Shown here: piece after piece, positions 44,001 through 57,700 of the stretch
How the letters are laid out: each line of letters starts with the position of its first letter
How positions within the stretch are numbered: the first letter of the stretch is position 1
Assembly (NCBI GenBank): GCA_025345505.1
Contig: JANVCC010000022.1
Span: forward strand, 29,224,445 to 29,288,444
Origin: Todiramphus chloris collaris
Taxonomy: Eukaryota > Chordata > Aves > Coraciiformes > Alcedinidae
DNA: 64,000 nucleotides
Reading direction: 5' to 3'
Position numbers and translations under genes: made by a program
Notes under the pieces: generated by a model
What the model was told of the DNA's origin: nothing
Database searches by the model: none
Seen by the model: the letters and a program-made list of their open reading frames with translations, nothing else

Positions 44001-46169
44001 AAAGGCAGTATTATCCCTATGAGTTTGAGGAAGTTTAATTCAAGTGTACATCTATCGAAAGAAATTAAACAAATATGTTACTCCCAATTCATATACTCAT
44101 TCAAAGGAAGGGAAAAGATGGTCACTGCTTGCTTTTGGAAGAAAAATTTTAATACTTCTAATGAGTATCAGCTCACTTCACCCTAGTCCCACGTTATCCA
44201 CAGGAATCACAATGGAGCAAAGGCTTAATCTTGGTCCCATTCATATCAGTACAAAAATTCCCATTGGTTTAAATTAGAGCATTAGTGATCTGAAAATATG
44301 AGTCAGAATTGCACAACCCAGCTTTCATTGGGTCAGGCTTGAAGGGTTTCTCTTAAACCACAATCCAATGCATACTCACCCAAGTTCCTCACATGAAAAA
44401 ATACTGGTTTACCAAATGAGGCCCCAAACCCTGACTCATTCTTTCCTTAACCAAGCCCCCACTGCAGTACTGTAAATATTACCTAGGGACTTGGAGATTT
44501 GTTCTTTCACCCCTATAGCATCATCCCTTTTTTCCTTCCCTTCCCGAAGTCTTCTAGTCTGCAATCCCCCACGCTTTGCCCTATGCCTTTATAGAAACAG
44601 CAAAAGCAATAAACTTTCATTTCCCTCTACAAACATTAGGAAACTGCTTAATTATTAAAATGTCTTTTCTGTTTCACTGGAGGGAAAAAGTCAAGCCCTG
44701 CATGTTCTAATTGTTTGTTTTCTTCTCAATTTCCTTGGCATAGGTTTTTTTTTTTTTTAAAGCTTAAAGAAACATTTCTCCAGACTCCCAGACTCAGCAT
44801 TCAAAAATTTCCTGATGAATTAAACTGGATGAAGCTCACCAGCCTAATCTTTCAATGGAGTTGTGACAAGGAGACATGATCTCATGTTACAGTAACATGT
44901 CTGTAGGACATCTCCTGTGAATCTTTGGAACTGGAAGAATGAAGTTTGTCTTTTAAATCCCAAGAGTTACTCTCAAAAACCTTGAATCTGTAGCTGAGCT
45001 ACAATCAATGTGTTGCAGAAAGCATTTTCTAATAAAGACTTAGCTAATGCTGTGATAACCTGTGGTTCACGAGATCTTTGGGTCAGTGTGGGGCAGGGAA
45101 GCTGTGCAGGCAGTGCTGTTGTGCCACAAGCACAGCTTGCAGAAGTGATGCAGGACATCAGCTCCTGTCTGGAGAAGCAGCCTCCTGCCACAGAGCTCAG
45201 GCTCTTACCTCCTGCCTCAAACCCCTTCTGCCCATGCTGGGAGCTGCCCATAGGAGCTGCAAGCAGGAAAGAGCTCACAGTTCCCTCTCTTGATGAAAGC
45301 TGCCAGCACTAAGGTTAAGCCTCTCTCTCTCTTTCTGGACTCTAAAGGCCCCTCAGGCTGTTCCCCAGCAGATGGACAGCACAAACATGGTGATTCCAGC
45401 ATATCTGAAGCCACCACGCAGGAGATCTGAACATGCTTCCTGGCTCTAGTCCAAGTATCAGCCAGTCTGGGCAAGGTTCCAGACACACACAAGTTCAGGA
45501 CAAAGGGCCAAAGTCTTATTTTCATCCTGGAGAAAGTTGGCGTTGTGAAATGCGTCCAGTGAAACCTGAACATATGGTGGCTTTAGCTGTAGAGAGCTTC
45601 ATGTGCATAATCTGCCTTCCCGCACTTCTGTTGGTGACAGCTGGGAGGTCACTATAATTATCCTGAATTTGGATGCTGAGCAGCAGTGAGCACTTGTCTA
45701 TTTGGACCAAGAGAGAAAATTTGTTTGCAAACGGCTTGTAGCTTAATGTCTTCAAACTGTGTCTGCCTCTTCTCGCTTGTAAGGACCGTGCACAGTGAGA
45801 TAAGGCAGAAGATTACTAATAGTGGATACTGTTCTCCTCAGCTACTTGAGGTTTTGTTAAAGCTGAGTCAGTAAACCTGATTAGTTGGCAGGATGTCCAG
45901 GCAGGATTAATTTGGGACTGGACATAGGCTGGTAAAGAAACATTGGGTGTGTTTCTCCTCCTCTGTCAGGACTGCAAGTTGGGTTTCGTGCATGTGGGAC
46001 ATGATGTGACCAAGTGGCTAGTCCATGAGGGAAGTTGCCAGAAGTAAGCAGGGGGGGTTACTCTCTAAGCCCCATGGAAAACCAGAATGTTCTTGCTTTG
46101 CACTGTTTGCTTGCTATTTGATCAGAACTGCAGACCCCTTCTCTATTAAGGACATATTTACCTGTACTC

Positions 46170-46175
46170 TTGGAC
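46170..46175. repeat. 5' target-site duplication of the solo LTR
   Basis: TTGGAC directly precedes the TG start of the LTR and is repeated exactly after its CA end. Confidence 0.85.
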
Positions 46176-46404
46176 TGTGGTAGTATAGGGATGTGGCGAT
46201 GCAGAAGATCACGTGCTGTAACGGAAACGTAGAAACTAAGTAGGATACCGCCCACGAAGGGCTGGCTCTCTTACTAGTACATAAGTGCCTGTAGCCTTTA
46301 ATAAAACACTATTTTGCCTTCTTCTCTGAGAGTTTCAGCCTGACAATGGACCCTCGGTGTCTCCCGGGATTCGGCACCAAGGATAGGACACGTTAATCAC
46401 AACA
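46176..46404 (+). mobile_element. Solo LTR of a class II endogenous retrovirus
   Basis: This 229-bp element starts TGTGGTAG and ends TCACAACA, with the TG...CA termini of retroviral LTRs. It is bounded on both sides by the perfect 6-bp repeat TTGGAC (46170-46175 and 46405-46410). Inside are a poly(A) signal AATAAA at 46300-46305 and a TACATAA box about 20 bases before it, giving a compact U3-R-U5 layout. A 6-bp duplication is the size made by alpharetrovirus-like (class II) integrases. No internal gag-pol-env sequence flanks it, so it is read as a product of LTR-LTR recombination. It has no coding capacity. The family name is not known to me. Confidence 0.85.
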
Positions 46405-46410
46405 TTGGAC
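46405..46410. repeat. 3' target-site duplication of the solo LTR
   Basis: TTGGAC directly follows the terminal ACA of the LTR and is identical to the copy at 46170. The absence of any mismatch suggests limited decay since insertion. Confidence 0.85.
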
Positions 46411-47370
46411 TTTTGGTAAGACTGGGGAATTTAAAATTAAACAGTCATCCTTGAAGGGGCCATACAGTTTCCTAAGTTTCTGCATGAGAGCTAAGTCCAG
46501 CTGAGTTATTTATCCACACCCAAAAGATACTATAGAACCCCAGAAGGATCTCTATTTAAGGCCAAGAGGGCAGTGGAGTTGTCCTGGTCTTACCTACCAG
46601 AGGAAGAGCACATCATCCTGTGCGCACTACTCAGGTTATACCAATGCAAATTTTCCAGGACCAAGAAGCTTGGTAGATAGTGGCAATCAGAGTAGGAAGT
46701 GAAAACTCTGAGACTAAGTAAATCTTTCAAAACTATACTTTTGTGTCAGTCATTCTCTTGAAGGTTAGTAGTGATAGAGGAGGTAAGGCAACTGACACTA
46801 CAAGTTCATAGGCATCTCGGTGTTTCATGAGCACATCCCAGGGTGACAGTTTGCAGAAGCACTTAGTCCTTAGCCAGGACTTTCTCCAAAGGGTATTATT
46901 GTTTCTCCCAAGGGTATTATTAATTATTAGGATTTCCAGGAAAGTTCAGTTACAGAGTATATACAAAGCATGGGATGGTGATCTCTGTGAGAGGACATGG
47001 CACTCTCTGTTTCAGAATTTATCCTTAAAATGCCCAGCACCTTCAGACAGACAGAACGCAGGCTTCCTACCTGGGTTTTACTCTGCTCCTGCTCATAATT
47101 ACTAAAGGTCCTTTAAAGTGCATAATGTTACCTGGTTTCTGCTGTGCAGACTTACTGTAGAAGGTACTGTAACATGGAGCAGCAGGATGGCATAGAGAGG
47201 AGGGCTATTTAATTTTTAGACTTGTTAATGACCCATACAGCTAATTTCAATCATTTGTATAACTGCATTTAGACAGAATATGCTGATGCTTTGCTCTCTT
47301 AAACGCAGAGGGCATTTTTAGGATCTGCTAATACTCTATTTCAGTACCAAAGCTTGCATGAACTCTCTGA
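46411..47370. other. Intergenic stretch between the solo LTR and a CR1
   Basis: Nothing recognisable lies here apart from short duplicated words such as GGGTATTATT near 46890-46920. The sequence just after the LTR shows no obvious primer-binding site or gag, in keeping with a solo LTR. Confidence 0.6.
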
Positions 47371-47640
47371 TCACAGAACTCTATAATCATAGAATGGTTT
47401 GCATTGGATGGAATCTTGAAGCTCATCTAGTTCCCAAACTCCCTGTCATGGGCAGGGACACTTTCTATAAGATCAGGTTGCTCAAAGCCCAGTCCAACCT
47501 GGCCTTGAGCCCTTCCAGGGTGGGGCATCCACAGCTTCTCTGAGCAACCTCTTCCAGTGCCTCACCACTCTGATAGTGAAGAATTTCTTCTTTCTGTCTA
47601 ATCTAAATCTACCCTCTTTCACTTTAAAGCTATTATCCCA
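47371..47640 (-). mobile_element. CR1 LINE 3' fragment, reverse orientation
   Basis: On the + strand it begins with the reverse of a CR1 tail (ATCATAGAATGGTTTGCATT). It continues through CATGGGCAGGGACACTTTC, GGTTGCTCAAAGCCCAGTCC and a CTCACCACTCTGATAGTGAA-like segment, the usual order for an antisense avian CR1 of a different subfamily from the other two large copies. It is about 270 bp, 5'-truncated and non-coding. Confidence 0.93.
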
Positions 47641-50600
47641 GAGTAATGATAATGACTCCTAGAGTACAGTGTAAAATCAGAAAAATTCTGTCCAAACCAT
47701 TTGCTATCATCTGTCAAATAAAGGTATTTTGCATAAAATCTGGAGGGGTACAGAACTGTAAAGAACAGATTTACAATGAACTGGTGTTCCTACAGGAAGG
47801 AGGAGAGGAAAGTTTCTTAGCACAAAGCTTTAGAAAACAGGACTGAAACACGGCTCTTTATTCTGATGTCTTCTCATAAAGGTCCCTGGAGAAAAGCATC
47901 ATTTATAAAGCATTGTGTCTGCAAATTAAATTAACTATGTTGTCTGATCTGTGCATTCAAGAATGGGGTCACTTCTTAAATGGTATGTGTGACTCCACAG
48001 GCTACTTTTACAGAGATAAGTGACACTCATGGACCAAAGCTGTGCGGTGCTTCTGCTTTCCAGGCTGTGCTATTGTGCAGATATTGAAGGATGGAAGAGG
48101 TGTGGGATACATTGTTTACTGTGAAATACTGTGCAATTCCCCATCACACAGCCAAATTTAAAGCTAAATTCAAATGAAAAGCAATTCATTTGAATAAAAA
48201 GAAAATAAAGGTTGCAAAAGATAACCATTCTTGTCCATAACAATGAGACAATAACCAGGTAATTGCATTTCTTGTTCTGCTTCCCCCGTGGTGATCTTAC
48301 TTGGCCCACCTACTGTTTGGAGCCCTGTGACTAACACTGTCCAAAAGATGTTCAGGATTCTGTTGCATAAAGTCCCTAGCTACTTTAGACTAGTATTAAT
48401 TGAAGACCAGCATGAGGAACAACAGAGGTCAGTCTGTTTTTCTAAAGGAAAAAGTTCTCTTTACCTGGACAAGTCTAAGCAGATCACTCTTCTGCTCAGA
48501 GAAGGAAAGTAAAACCTTTTTCAAGTAACTGAAGAACACATGCAGTTCTAGTGACCTCCTGGGAAAGATACTGAATTGAAACTGGTCTATGTGTTGTTTA
48601 TCCACAAATGATTAAGTCAGCACAAATGCACTTATTTTTCTCTACTGTTTTGCAAAAGATCTCTTAATTACCTTGGTTTGAGGTACCTATCATTAAATAG
48701 CATCTAACAGCTGAACAATCCTGATCATCACCTCCAAATAAAAGAGACTAGACAGGGTAGGAAACCAGTTTTGCCTTACTTGATTTAGAGCTTTTATTCT
48801 TTTCATGCTTGATCCAAAGCCCACTGGTGTCCAAATGAATGTTACCATTTATTTTAGGCTTTAGCTCGATACCTTTGCCGATAGCCATTTAGTCACAGCC
48901 TGACTGCTAGCACATGTAATAAAAACAAATCTTACAACTAGATGCTAAACAGTATTTGTGGACAGCAGGGGCTCAGCAAAGACTTTCAATCTGGAGAAAG
49001 GCTCTCTAGGTCACTCCTGAGGTACTTTGTCAGGGTAAAGATGGTGGCATGAGTGCTCAGCTGGTGGTGGTGCTCTGGCATGATTTGCCCAGACAGATTG
49101 ATTCTAAAATGACTTGGATGAAACAAACTTTCCCCTAATAAACCTGTTCTGATATTCCTTGACTGGATCTACAGTAACTTGGGAATGAAGGTTGTTAGAG
49201 CTGAGGCAGGTAGTCTCTGAAAAACAGAAAGCTCTTTTTTTTTTTTCTCTGCTGTAGCCATGTTTTGTTACAGCCATTTAAATAGATGAACTCCTAACAC
49301 AGACGAAGTTGGTTGCTGTATTTATTTTTGTTTCACTGTTTCATGTGTATTAACTTACTCCCTGTAATCTCAGTGGAACAGAAATCAACCATCTCCTCAT
49401 TAAAATTCAGAGCTATTAATTTTGGCATCCCCTATGTAATAAGCTGCTTTATTTCAGATTGCACATTGCTACATTTTGCACCATAGGCAGTTTTACTGAA
49501 TAAAGCAAGAAATACAGCAGTCAATAGTAGAGGCAAAAAGAAGATTAAAGGATGAGGTTGAACCTTTCAGGCACTGCATTTTTAAGGGTAAGAGGTAGGT
49601 CAGGACTACATTGTCCTTGTGATCCTTATTAACAGAACAGGGTTTTTAAGTTCAGAGTTGTTATTAGATTTTTTCCTGTACACTAACAATACTAAACACA
49701 CAACTAAGGTCTTGATTTTGGTGTAAAATGACTAAATAGCCACTGATCAAATCCTTAGAAATGGTCCTTAATATTTATCAAATACACAGGTTAAAAAGGA
49801 AACAAGACTCAGGTGACCTGGATCATGAGAGGGATCACTTAATTAATTTGGGGGAGATTTAACAGAGAGGGAGAGAACTTCCTGGTAAATCAAATATCTG
49901 TTCTGGAAGAAAGAGAAAACAGGGAGAAGAAACTGCCTGTTTAGCTGTTAGGGTTTTGTTTTTTTTTTTTTCCTGATTTGTGGGTCTTTGTGCAAATGAA
50001 GCTTTTCTCACAGTTCCTGACTTATTATGTTACCATAGATAGGCTTGGAGCACAAACAGGTTTGTAAATTTGGGGTTTTTTTTCTTTTCCCTGGGCTACA
50101 GTTTCTGTCTGTATGTGTGTTCCCATGTAAACTGTTAATTCTAGTTTTTCCTTTGCATAAAGCAAAAATAAATAATTGAAAGGTTTCCAAATGTACTTGG
50201 TAACAGTCTTTCTGTCCTGTAACTCTTCAGCCAATACAATATTGAGATGTGTGTAGCAAGTCAAGATATCAAAGTGATCTGTAAAGTAACATTATCTCTT
50301 GATGGTTACAGTGTTGTTCTCTCAAGCTTAAATCATTTTCCTGTTAGTTTTGTATGAAGAAATCATGTGACAGAAATAGATATACTTATTAAAGCCTTAT
50401 TCTGCTTTTGAGCTGAGGATACCATGACTCATTCTCACCTGGTTCTTAGATATTGTCACTCATCTCTGAAGTTGCTTTTTGAAAACCACTTGGATATCTT
50501 TTGCACTTGATGGCTGCTCTCAACTTTTATTTTTAGCACTAAATTATCTATGCTAAGCTAACCAATATGTAGTTATCATAATATATGCTAAGTTTTCCTT

Positions 50601-51189
50601 TGTCTTTATGCATAACATGGACTGCTCCTCCAAATGCAGATTCCAGCTTTTTGATTCCAGTTTGCTGGCTCCCATGTGATTCTCCAGATGTATCATGTGA
50701 GATCAGCCAGTTATCAACTCCAGATTAGTAAGAAGATTACCTCTGATGAATGCAAACCGTTCTTGGCATTTAACAATTTCTGTTTCAGAATGTGGATTAT
50801 CAGTTTCACGGTCTTCTGAAGTGTTATCTCTGTCTTCCCTTGTGATTTGTGATATACAAATGCAAACTACCATGATAACAGGCTTTTGCAGGCAGGGACT
50901 AACAATTGCAAGGCTCCTGCCTTGCATATTGCTGGTCAGAGTATGTCACGCTTGTTCATCTACACATAGTATGTTACTCCTGCCATAGTCCGCAGGCCTT
51001 CTCAGCCCCTTTTAATTTTTTTTTTCCTTGGAGAATACCCTTAGATGGGGATAAGCAACAGTTTCTACCTTGGATTTGATTAATATCTCGTGAGTAAAAA
51101 TAGTCTCTGAAACAAAACTGTTTCCTGTAAACCAACAAACATTCCCCTTTGTAAAATGCTGGTTGACTTGACATTTGTCTTGGGGATAT
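47641..51189. other. Intergenic stretch between two CR1 copies
   Basis: AT-rich sequence with T runs near 49237 and 49960 and no recognisable gene. No open frame exceeds about 80 codons. Confidence 0.65.
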
Positions 51190-51702
51190 GAGACCACATC
51201 TAGATGACTGTGTTCAGTTCTGATCTCCCCAGTTCAAGGGGGACAGGAAAATACTAGAAGGATTTGAGCGGAGAGCTACAAAGATGATGAAGGGGCTGGA
51301 ACGTCTCTCTTAGGAGGAAAAGCTGAGAGCCCTGGGACTGTTTAGCCTGTAAAAGAGAAGACTGAGAGGGATCTTATGAATGTTTACAAATATCTGAAGG
51401 GTGGGTGTCAAGTAGAAGGGGCCAGTCTCTTTTCATTTGTGCCCTGTGATAGGACAAGAGGTAATGGTAGGAAGGTGAAACACAAGAAGTTCCACCTCAA
51501 CATGAGGAAAAGCTTCTTCACTGTGAGAGTGACAGAGCCCTGGAAGAGGATGCCCAGAGGCTGTGGAGTCTCCTTCTCTAGACACTTTCAAGTCCTGCCT
51601 AGATCTGTTCTCCGTGGCATGCCCTAGGTGTTCCTGTGTTGACAGGGGGGTTGGACTCGATGATCTCTAGAGGTTCCTTTCCCATCCCTACCATTCTGTG
51701 AA
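51190..51702 (+). mobile_element. CR1 LINE, 5'-truncated, 3' end present
   Basis: The fragment starts near an AGACCACATCTAGA segment, runs through GTGTTCAGTTCTGATCTCC and ends at GGGGTTGGACTCGATGATCTC with a short CCATTCTGTGAAT tail. The part at 51376-51627 translates to the CR1 ORF2 C-terminus (VYKYLKGGCQVEGASLF, HLNMRKSFFTVRVTE), with a frame change after that point. It resembles the copy at 32.9 kb over most of its length. It is a dead copy and not a host gene. Confidence 0.95.
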
Positions 51703-54700
51703 TGCTTATTTTGAAAGGTAGTCACAGAATCTCTCTTTAGAGCTTACCTTTGCAGATGGAACGCTTATGCTTTAAGCCAGTAGGAAATTGTATAATTCAT
51801 CAGAAACCACCAGCAGCACATAATTGGAGTGGCAGTAGATGTATAAATGAACCTAATATTGTGGTATTCAGTTACCATTTTAGCAACTATCCTGAAAAAG
51901 CTATTGACCTGGAAAGCTAGTAATTAAATAAGGAGATGTTAGCAAACCATGTAAACAAACCTGTCCATTCCTGATTAAACTTCTTAAAGAGTGATAAGTC
52001 TCTTTGGTACTGCTTTCTTTACACTTCTAGCTGAGAGGGGCTCGCTCCAAAACTTAATTCATCTGCACACACAAGGTGAGCCAGTCACACTCAAAGGCGT
52101 AAGAAGTCCAGTCACAGAGATCTGTGAGGCTGAAGAATAGCTCTATAATGTTTCTTAAAGTACTGTAAAGATCCTTAAGTGACTTCTGTAATAGAAACAG
52201 ATTGTTCAGTGGCTGAACATCATCTGATTTTCCCCATGAACAGAGTGTAGGATCAGAGCCGTCCCCTCCTACACAGACACATAGCACAGTGTCAAAGCAG
52301 ACAGATTTCACCTGGTTCAGCAGAGCAATTGGTTTATAGAAAACAGCTTTGGTTTACTGTGGCTGCTCTCTGCTTCACACACTCCTTGTAAGACTTGATC
52401 AGCTCCCACATGGAAGCTGTTATTTTTCTCTAGCTAAACACGCTGTCCAAGAAAAAATGCTGTGTGCTATAGCTATAAGTGATCTCATTTTCTCATTATG
52501 ACCTTAAGTATTTTAACTATGATTTTTTTTCTGACTGAGGAAAAAAAAAAAAACTAGATGTCACTTTGAGAGGGGGGGAAAAACAGATAGGTATGTTTTA
52601 TTTTAAAATTAGAAACTCCACAGGTTGAGACTGGAAGTGTCTGGCATTGCACTGGGCAAACAGGCACCCAGTAGGGAAACCTATAGAAAATGTTGGATTT
52701 TCAGTGTTAATAGAAAATGATTTTTGCATTAACAGAATGTATCTTTCATCAGTATGAGTCACCTTTCCTTAGACAAGACAGATGTGGATCTGAGCTTCGA
52801 TTATAAAAATGAACAAGGTTAGTCTTAAACCAATTGGGTTTCCAGTAACTCAGTGTGTTCCAAATAGATCTCACTTTAGCATTCAGCTTGCATTTCATCT
52901 TCATTTAATCCAGTTATTTCTATTGATAACTCTCCCCTGACTTGAGTCAGTGTGCAATCTGTGGTCTGTCCTTATTCCAGGAATATGTACTGTTTTTGTA
53001 GGCTTCAAATGTATGAAATAGAAAATGTTCTCTGAAAATATTATGGCATCCCTGGTTTAACTTCCTTTGCCTGTCCTCTTCTGGCATAATCTAATCCTCA
53101 GAGTTCAAGTTACTAGAGGCAGGAGACACATCCTTACACAGCATGCACTACTGAAGGACCTCAGGCTTGTGCATATGCTTTAGCGAGGCTATGAAGACAC
53201 CATTCATGCACTTTAAGTTTCTGAATTACTCTGTAGATGCCAACAAATTCCAAGTTTAATAACCATGTTTTATTTCTGACACATAGCCCTAGCAGGTAAC
53301 AATGCCCACCTTCTTGGAGTTTTTGCTGTGATCCATCAAGATTATTAAGAAATTAGTCTGAGTGCATGTAAAGTTCAGCAAATCAAAGAGATGCCCACCT
53401 GATTTTTAGATAGTCTTTATATTTTGCAGCTGATAACCTGCAAAGCTAACATGTACTGGGTCTGGTGTACTAAGTCACGCTTCGTTGCTAACAAACAGAA
53501 TAAATTAATTGTACTTTGTCTCCAGTATTCAACCGTACCACCATTCTGCTTTTCTTGAACAAGGCACGTATTTCCAGTTCTTTGGGCATGGGCGTCTGTA
53601 CCAACACTCTCAGTGCTTATGACTGAATGCTGTGTGTGTTACAGCTAACATTTCTGACTTGTAGATACATTTATTCCTAGGACCTGTTGTCTTGTTCCAG
53701 GTATGTCTTGCTCCATGTATCATTCCGGCTATGCTTAAATGGAATATTTAGTAACAGTCCTCTTCATGGTATTTCCACTAAAGAGAAATCTTCTGAATTT
53801 AGGAGATTTAGGCTCTGAATTTAGGCTCTGCCTCCTAGTCTTGCCAGCAAGAGCCAGGACCAAGTCTACCATTGAACCATGATTATAAACAATATTAAGT
53901 TCTTCTTCGCAACACAAAACAGAATCTAAGGACCTGGTCCACAGAGCCTCTGCTTCCTGACTCCCTTCTGCCAGAACAGCCTATGCTCTGTTTGTACCCT
54001 CTATAGCTACTAATGAGGTAGGAAAATACATCCTTATCTGCAGTGAGTCTTGGAAGGTCTTAATGCTTGCAAAGTACTCCAGCTGTGGAGCAGTGCTCAG
54101 TTAGCACCTAGGCTGACTGGCTCAAACAGTGCCTATTTCTGCTTGCTGTCAAATATCATTACCTTTGCAGTAAGAATATCAGGAATTGTAAATATTACCG
54201 AGATTAGATAGTATGATTAAATCTGTTAAATATTATAGCATTGCCTCTAAGAGTTGGCATCCTCCCTTTCCCAAGACATGCTGGTTCCAGTTCTGAAAGG
54301 AAATTGTGATAATTAGCAGTATTATGAAGACATGTGACGTCTTAATTCACTACAGTTACCTTCCTTTCTTAGCTAGCTAATTACAAGATGAGAGCTCTTA
54401 AAAATAAAGACAGTATTAGTTACAGACAATGCAATTGCCCTGGCTACAAGTTTGGCTTGTAAGTATTGTTAAGAAATCCCAGGCTAGACAATGAACTTAT
54501 GTCTGTGAGTTTTCTTCCGATTCCACCAAACGGGATCACAATGATGTCTGTAATACAACTAGAACCTGATACAATTTAAACTGTTATATGCGGTATCGGA
54601 TCTGTCTGTACAATGTGTATAGATCTGAAGCAGTTTTAGATAGCAAAGACTATTTAAGACTGCTTGCAAAACCATGGACTTCAGCATGAGTTGATATGCT

Positions 54701-57700
54701 TGGAATCTTTTAAGTGGTTCTGCTTCTCAGCTCTCTGCTGCTGGCATCCAGAGTTTCCATCAGTGTTCATGTTAACCTGTTAGTGTCAGCAGAGGTCACA
54801 AAGTAAATTCACATCAAGGATTTTTTTGATGATTATACTTAAGGACTCCTGTTCAAGAGAAGGATTTTCTCTTTTTACTACATGGGTTACTCATTCTTTA
54901 TAATCAACTTCTGGTACCTCCATCTAGAGCTGAAGGAGACAGTACAATTAGTCCCAGGATCTGAAAATGAAGTAGCAAAGCAATAAAAAACATGACAACC
55001 TGAATGGTTTCCCTTTCCTGATTCTGCCACCGCAAAGAAACCAATGGAGTTTTAGTCAGATCTGGATCAGCAGAAGAATACTTCAACATGTAATGCCAAG
55101 GGTGCTTGAGTGGAAACAGAAGTCAGTCCCACAAAGTCATGTAGCCATCCAAATGCCTCACAGCCTCTTTGCTGCCTTCTAAAACACTAGCTTTTGATGC
55201 CTGACCAGTTTCAAGCTTTGGTACCTCGGAAAGAAAATATCTTCCCAGGTCCTTTACAGACCCTTTGTTTTAATTAGCTTGTTTCAATCTATATACCTGC
55301 CAATCCTAACAACACAATTAACCATTTTTTTACTCCTCCTCAGACACTGGAGTTTGAAGGTTTGAGACCAGAAATAGAATTCCTTGTTCTATTCCCACAG
55401 TTGTGTTCCTCAGTGTTCATCCTTTAATATACTTGTCCATATATCATCCCTTTTAGGAGGGCACCACAAGGTTATTTATCTTTTATTTATTTACTTATTT
55501 TTCTTTAAGAACATATGCATGCCTCAGGAATAAGATAATTAGGAAAAGAAAAAAGAAAAGGCTTAACAAGGATACAGGAAACTTCTTATCCTACTGTTTT
55601 TTTACACATGGCTTTGATTATCAGTGTCAGACAGGTAGAGCTTTTGGCATTCCAGTCGCAGAATCATCTAGTCAAACCTTAATTCAAGGGAAAGTGTGGA
55701 TTCTAACCTGTGCTATCTGAGCCCATAGCAAAATCCTAAAGTGCAGGGGGAAAAAAAGGAGTTATCCCACATCAGCTGGACAAGGTGAATGTTCCGTCTG
55801 GGATGGAACTATAAGATCAGCAGTGGGAATGGGACACGCAAGGAAATATCAGTATTGGCCAATATCTTCCCTTTTCAGCTACTGAATTGCTGAAATCTCA
55901 AGAGCTGCACCTTTGTGCTTTTGCTCATCGCCACATACGCTTCAATCTCACTGTCACTTTGCTATTAGCCGCAATGCGGAGATGTGCAACTTGCTCAGTC
56001 AGAGTGACGGGCTGGAAAGCCATTTTGCCACAAGCTTTTCTTCTCCTTTCGTGTAGTATGATAACCATTTAAGTATCAACAACCTTGACCCTTTGACACC
56101 TGACAAAAACCTTAATGGTCACTTAACATCAGTTTTCAGACCATTGTGCCTTCTGCTGAGTTGGAAATACTTCCAGCACAGGTGATTGTAAGTCACCTTA
56201 ATAGAGGTACTTTCTAGGTGTAATTTTTGCTTAAGACCCTTTCACTGCTCATTCACATGCATGCCACTCATTACTGAAGCAGTATGTTTAGCAACATTGA
56301 AAAGTGGTCCAAGTAGCTGCACAAAAAAAAACAAGTTAACATGTCACGACCTTCCTTTACAACAAGATCTCCCCAAGATCTGCCAATATATCTCACTTCA
56401 GGATCTTCTTGCACAGTAACATCTCCTCTGTTATTCATCAGACTTCTCTGTTCTTATGCCTGTGATGTGACAAATGCTCTTGTAGAAACTCCTAATGTCT
56501 ACACTATCCAGCCCCTTGTTTTTCATGATTGCTTCCATGGATAATTAGCAGATGAACCTTGTCTGCAGACTTTATCATAATGTGTCTCTTCTTGCTATCA
56601 ATGTTATGGTCATAGACTCACATAGTACATTTCCCTAGTCCCAGAGCCCTACAGTGTCTCTCCCATGTGACATCTGCAGGAACAGATACAGGACAAAGTG
56701 TTCAGGACACGTAACATTGCATAAACTTGATTCAGAATTGCAAGGCTCTTCATTCTACCCTCCATTAAAGCCTAAGTCTGGAGGCTGGATTACCCCATAG
56801 CCTGCATAAAAGGGCAGTTAAATGAACTCCATAGAGGAAGAAATGCACATATCTCAGACTGGTGGACACTCACTGGTTTACCACATTTACTTTGAAGATC
56901 ACATGATTAAAATAGACTGTGAGACCACATGAATCATTAAAAGAAGTCAATGCCTTTCAGTTCTGTACTCAAAAATCAGCCTTTTTGCTAATGTAGCAAC
57001 AAGACTTCATATCTAAAATTCTAAGTTAGAGGCAGGTGATTGTAGGCACCTATATATTGTCTGGTAAAACATCAGACAGACCTGTAATACATCCTTGAAT
57101 GGGTAATTTAGAGCATGTCCTATAGCACCACCTAGCAGGCTAATTTAAAAGCGGTTTGTATCCCTTGATCCCGAACTATAACGATGTGCTTAGGCACTTG
57201 AAATAAGGGTGCACTTCAGTTTTCTTTCGCCTGCCTTGCTGTAAAAGCTGCTTCTTGAAACCAGAATCATGCCAATATGGCGAATAGTAAAGTTTGGGTC
57301 TCTACTTTTCACAGTCATGTTTATTATAAAGCTCTTAAAATAAACCATAGCGCAGATGCAACACTGTGCCAGCCTCTTGAGTTTCTGCATAAGAAACCAT
57401 TGGTTTCTACATATCTCCAGCTGGCACAGAAGGCAGAAGCACCTTTCAGAAAGCCAGGCTGTACAAACCCATCGAACCCTCCCTCCATATTCACCAGTAG
57501 TAGGATAAGTAACTCTTGAAGACTCTCAGGCTTTTGAAATCCATCATCACACTATGTGTTTCTGTTGGTGAGGAGTCTGGTCTCCAGCTGTCCATTATTA
57601 CCTTGCATGCACTTTTTCTTTGTACATCTGTACAAAGTATGAGCATCGATACCAACTTACAACTTAGTGGGGAAGGATCTTTCCTCTGACTTCTCCCTTT

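Larger units (their letters stand above)
33409..46169. other. Gene-poor intergenic stretch
   Basis: No recognisable gene is present on either strand. It holds an A15G12 run at 41051-41077, a short ancient-repeat-like motif near 37753-37775, a duplicated T-rich segment near 41193-41244 and scattered A/T runs. Open frames of up to about 130 codons (for example near 34.1 and 35.1 kb) have no recognisable domain. Confidence 0.7.

Noticed and set aside
55640-55700. Possible antisense CR1 fragment (AATCATCTAGTCAAACC)
   Set aside because: The match is under 20 bases with no extension either side; too weak to annotate.
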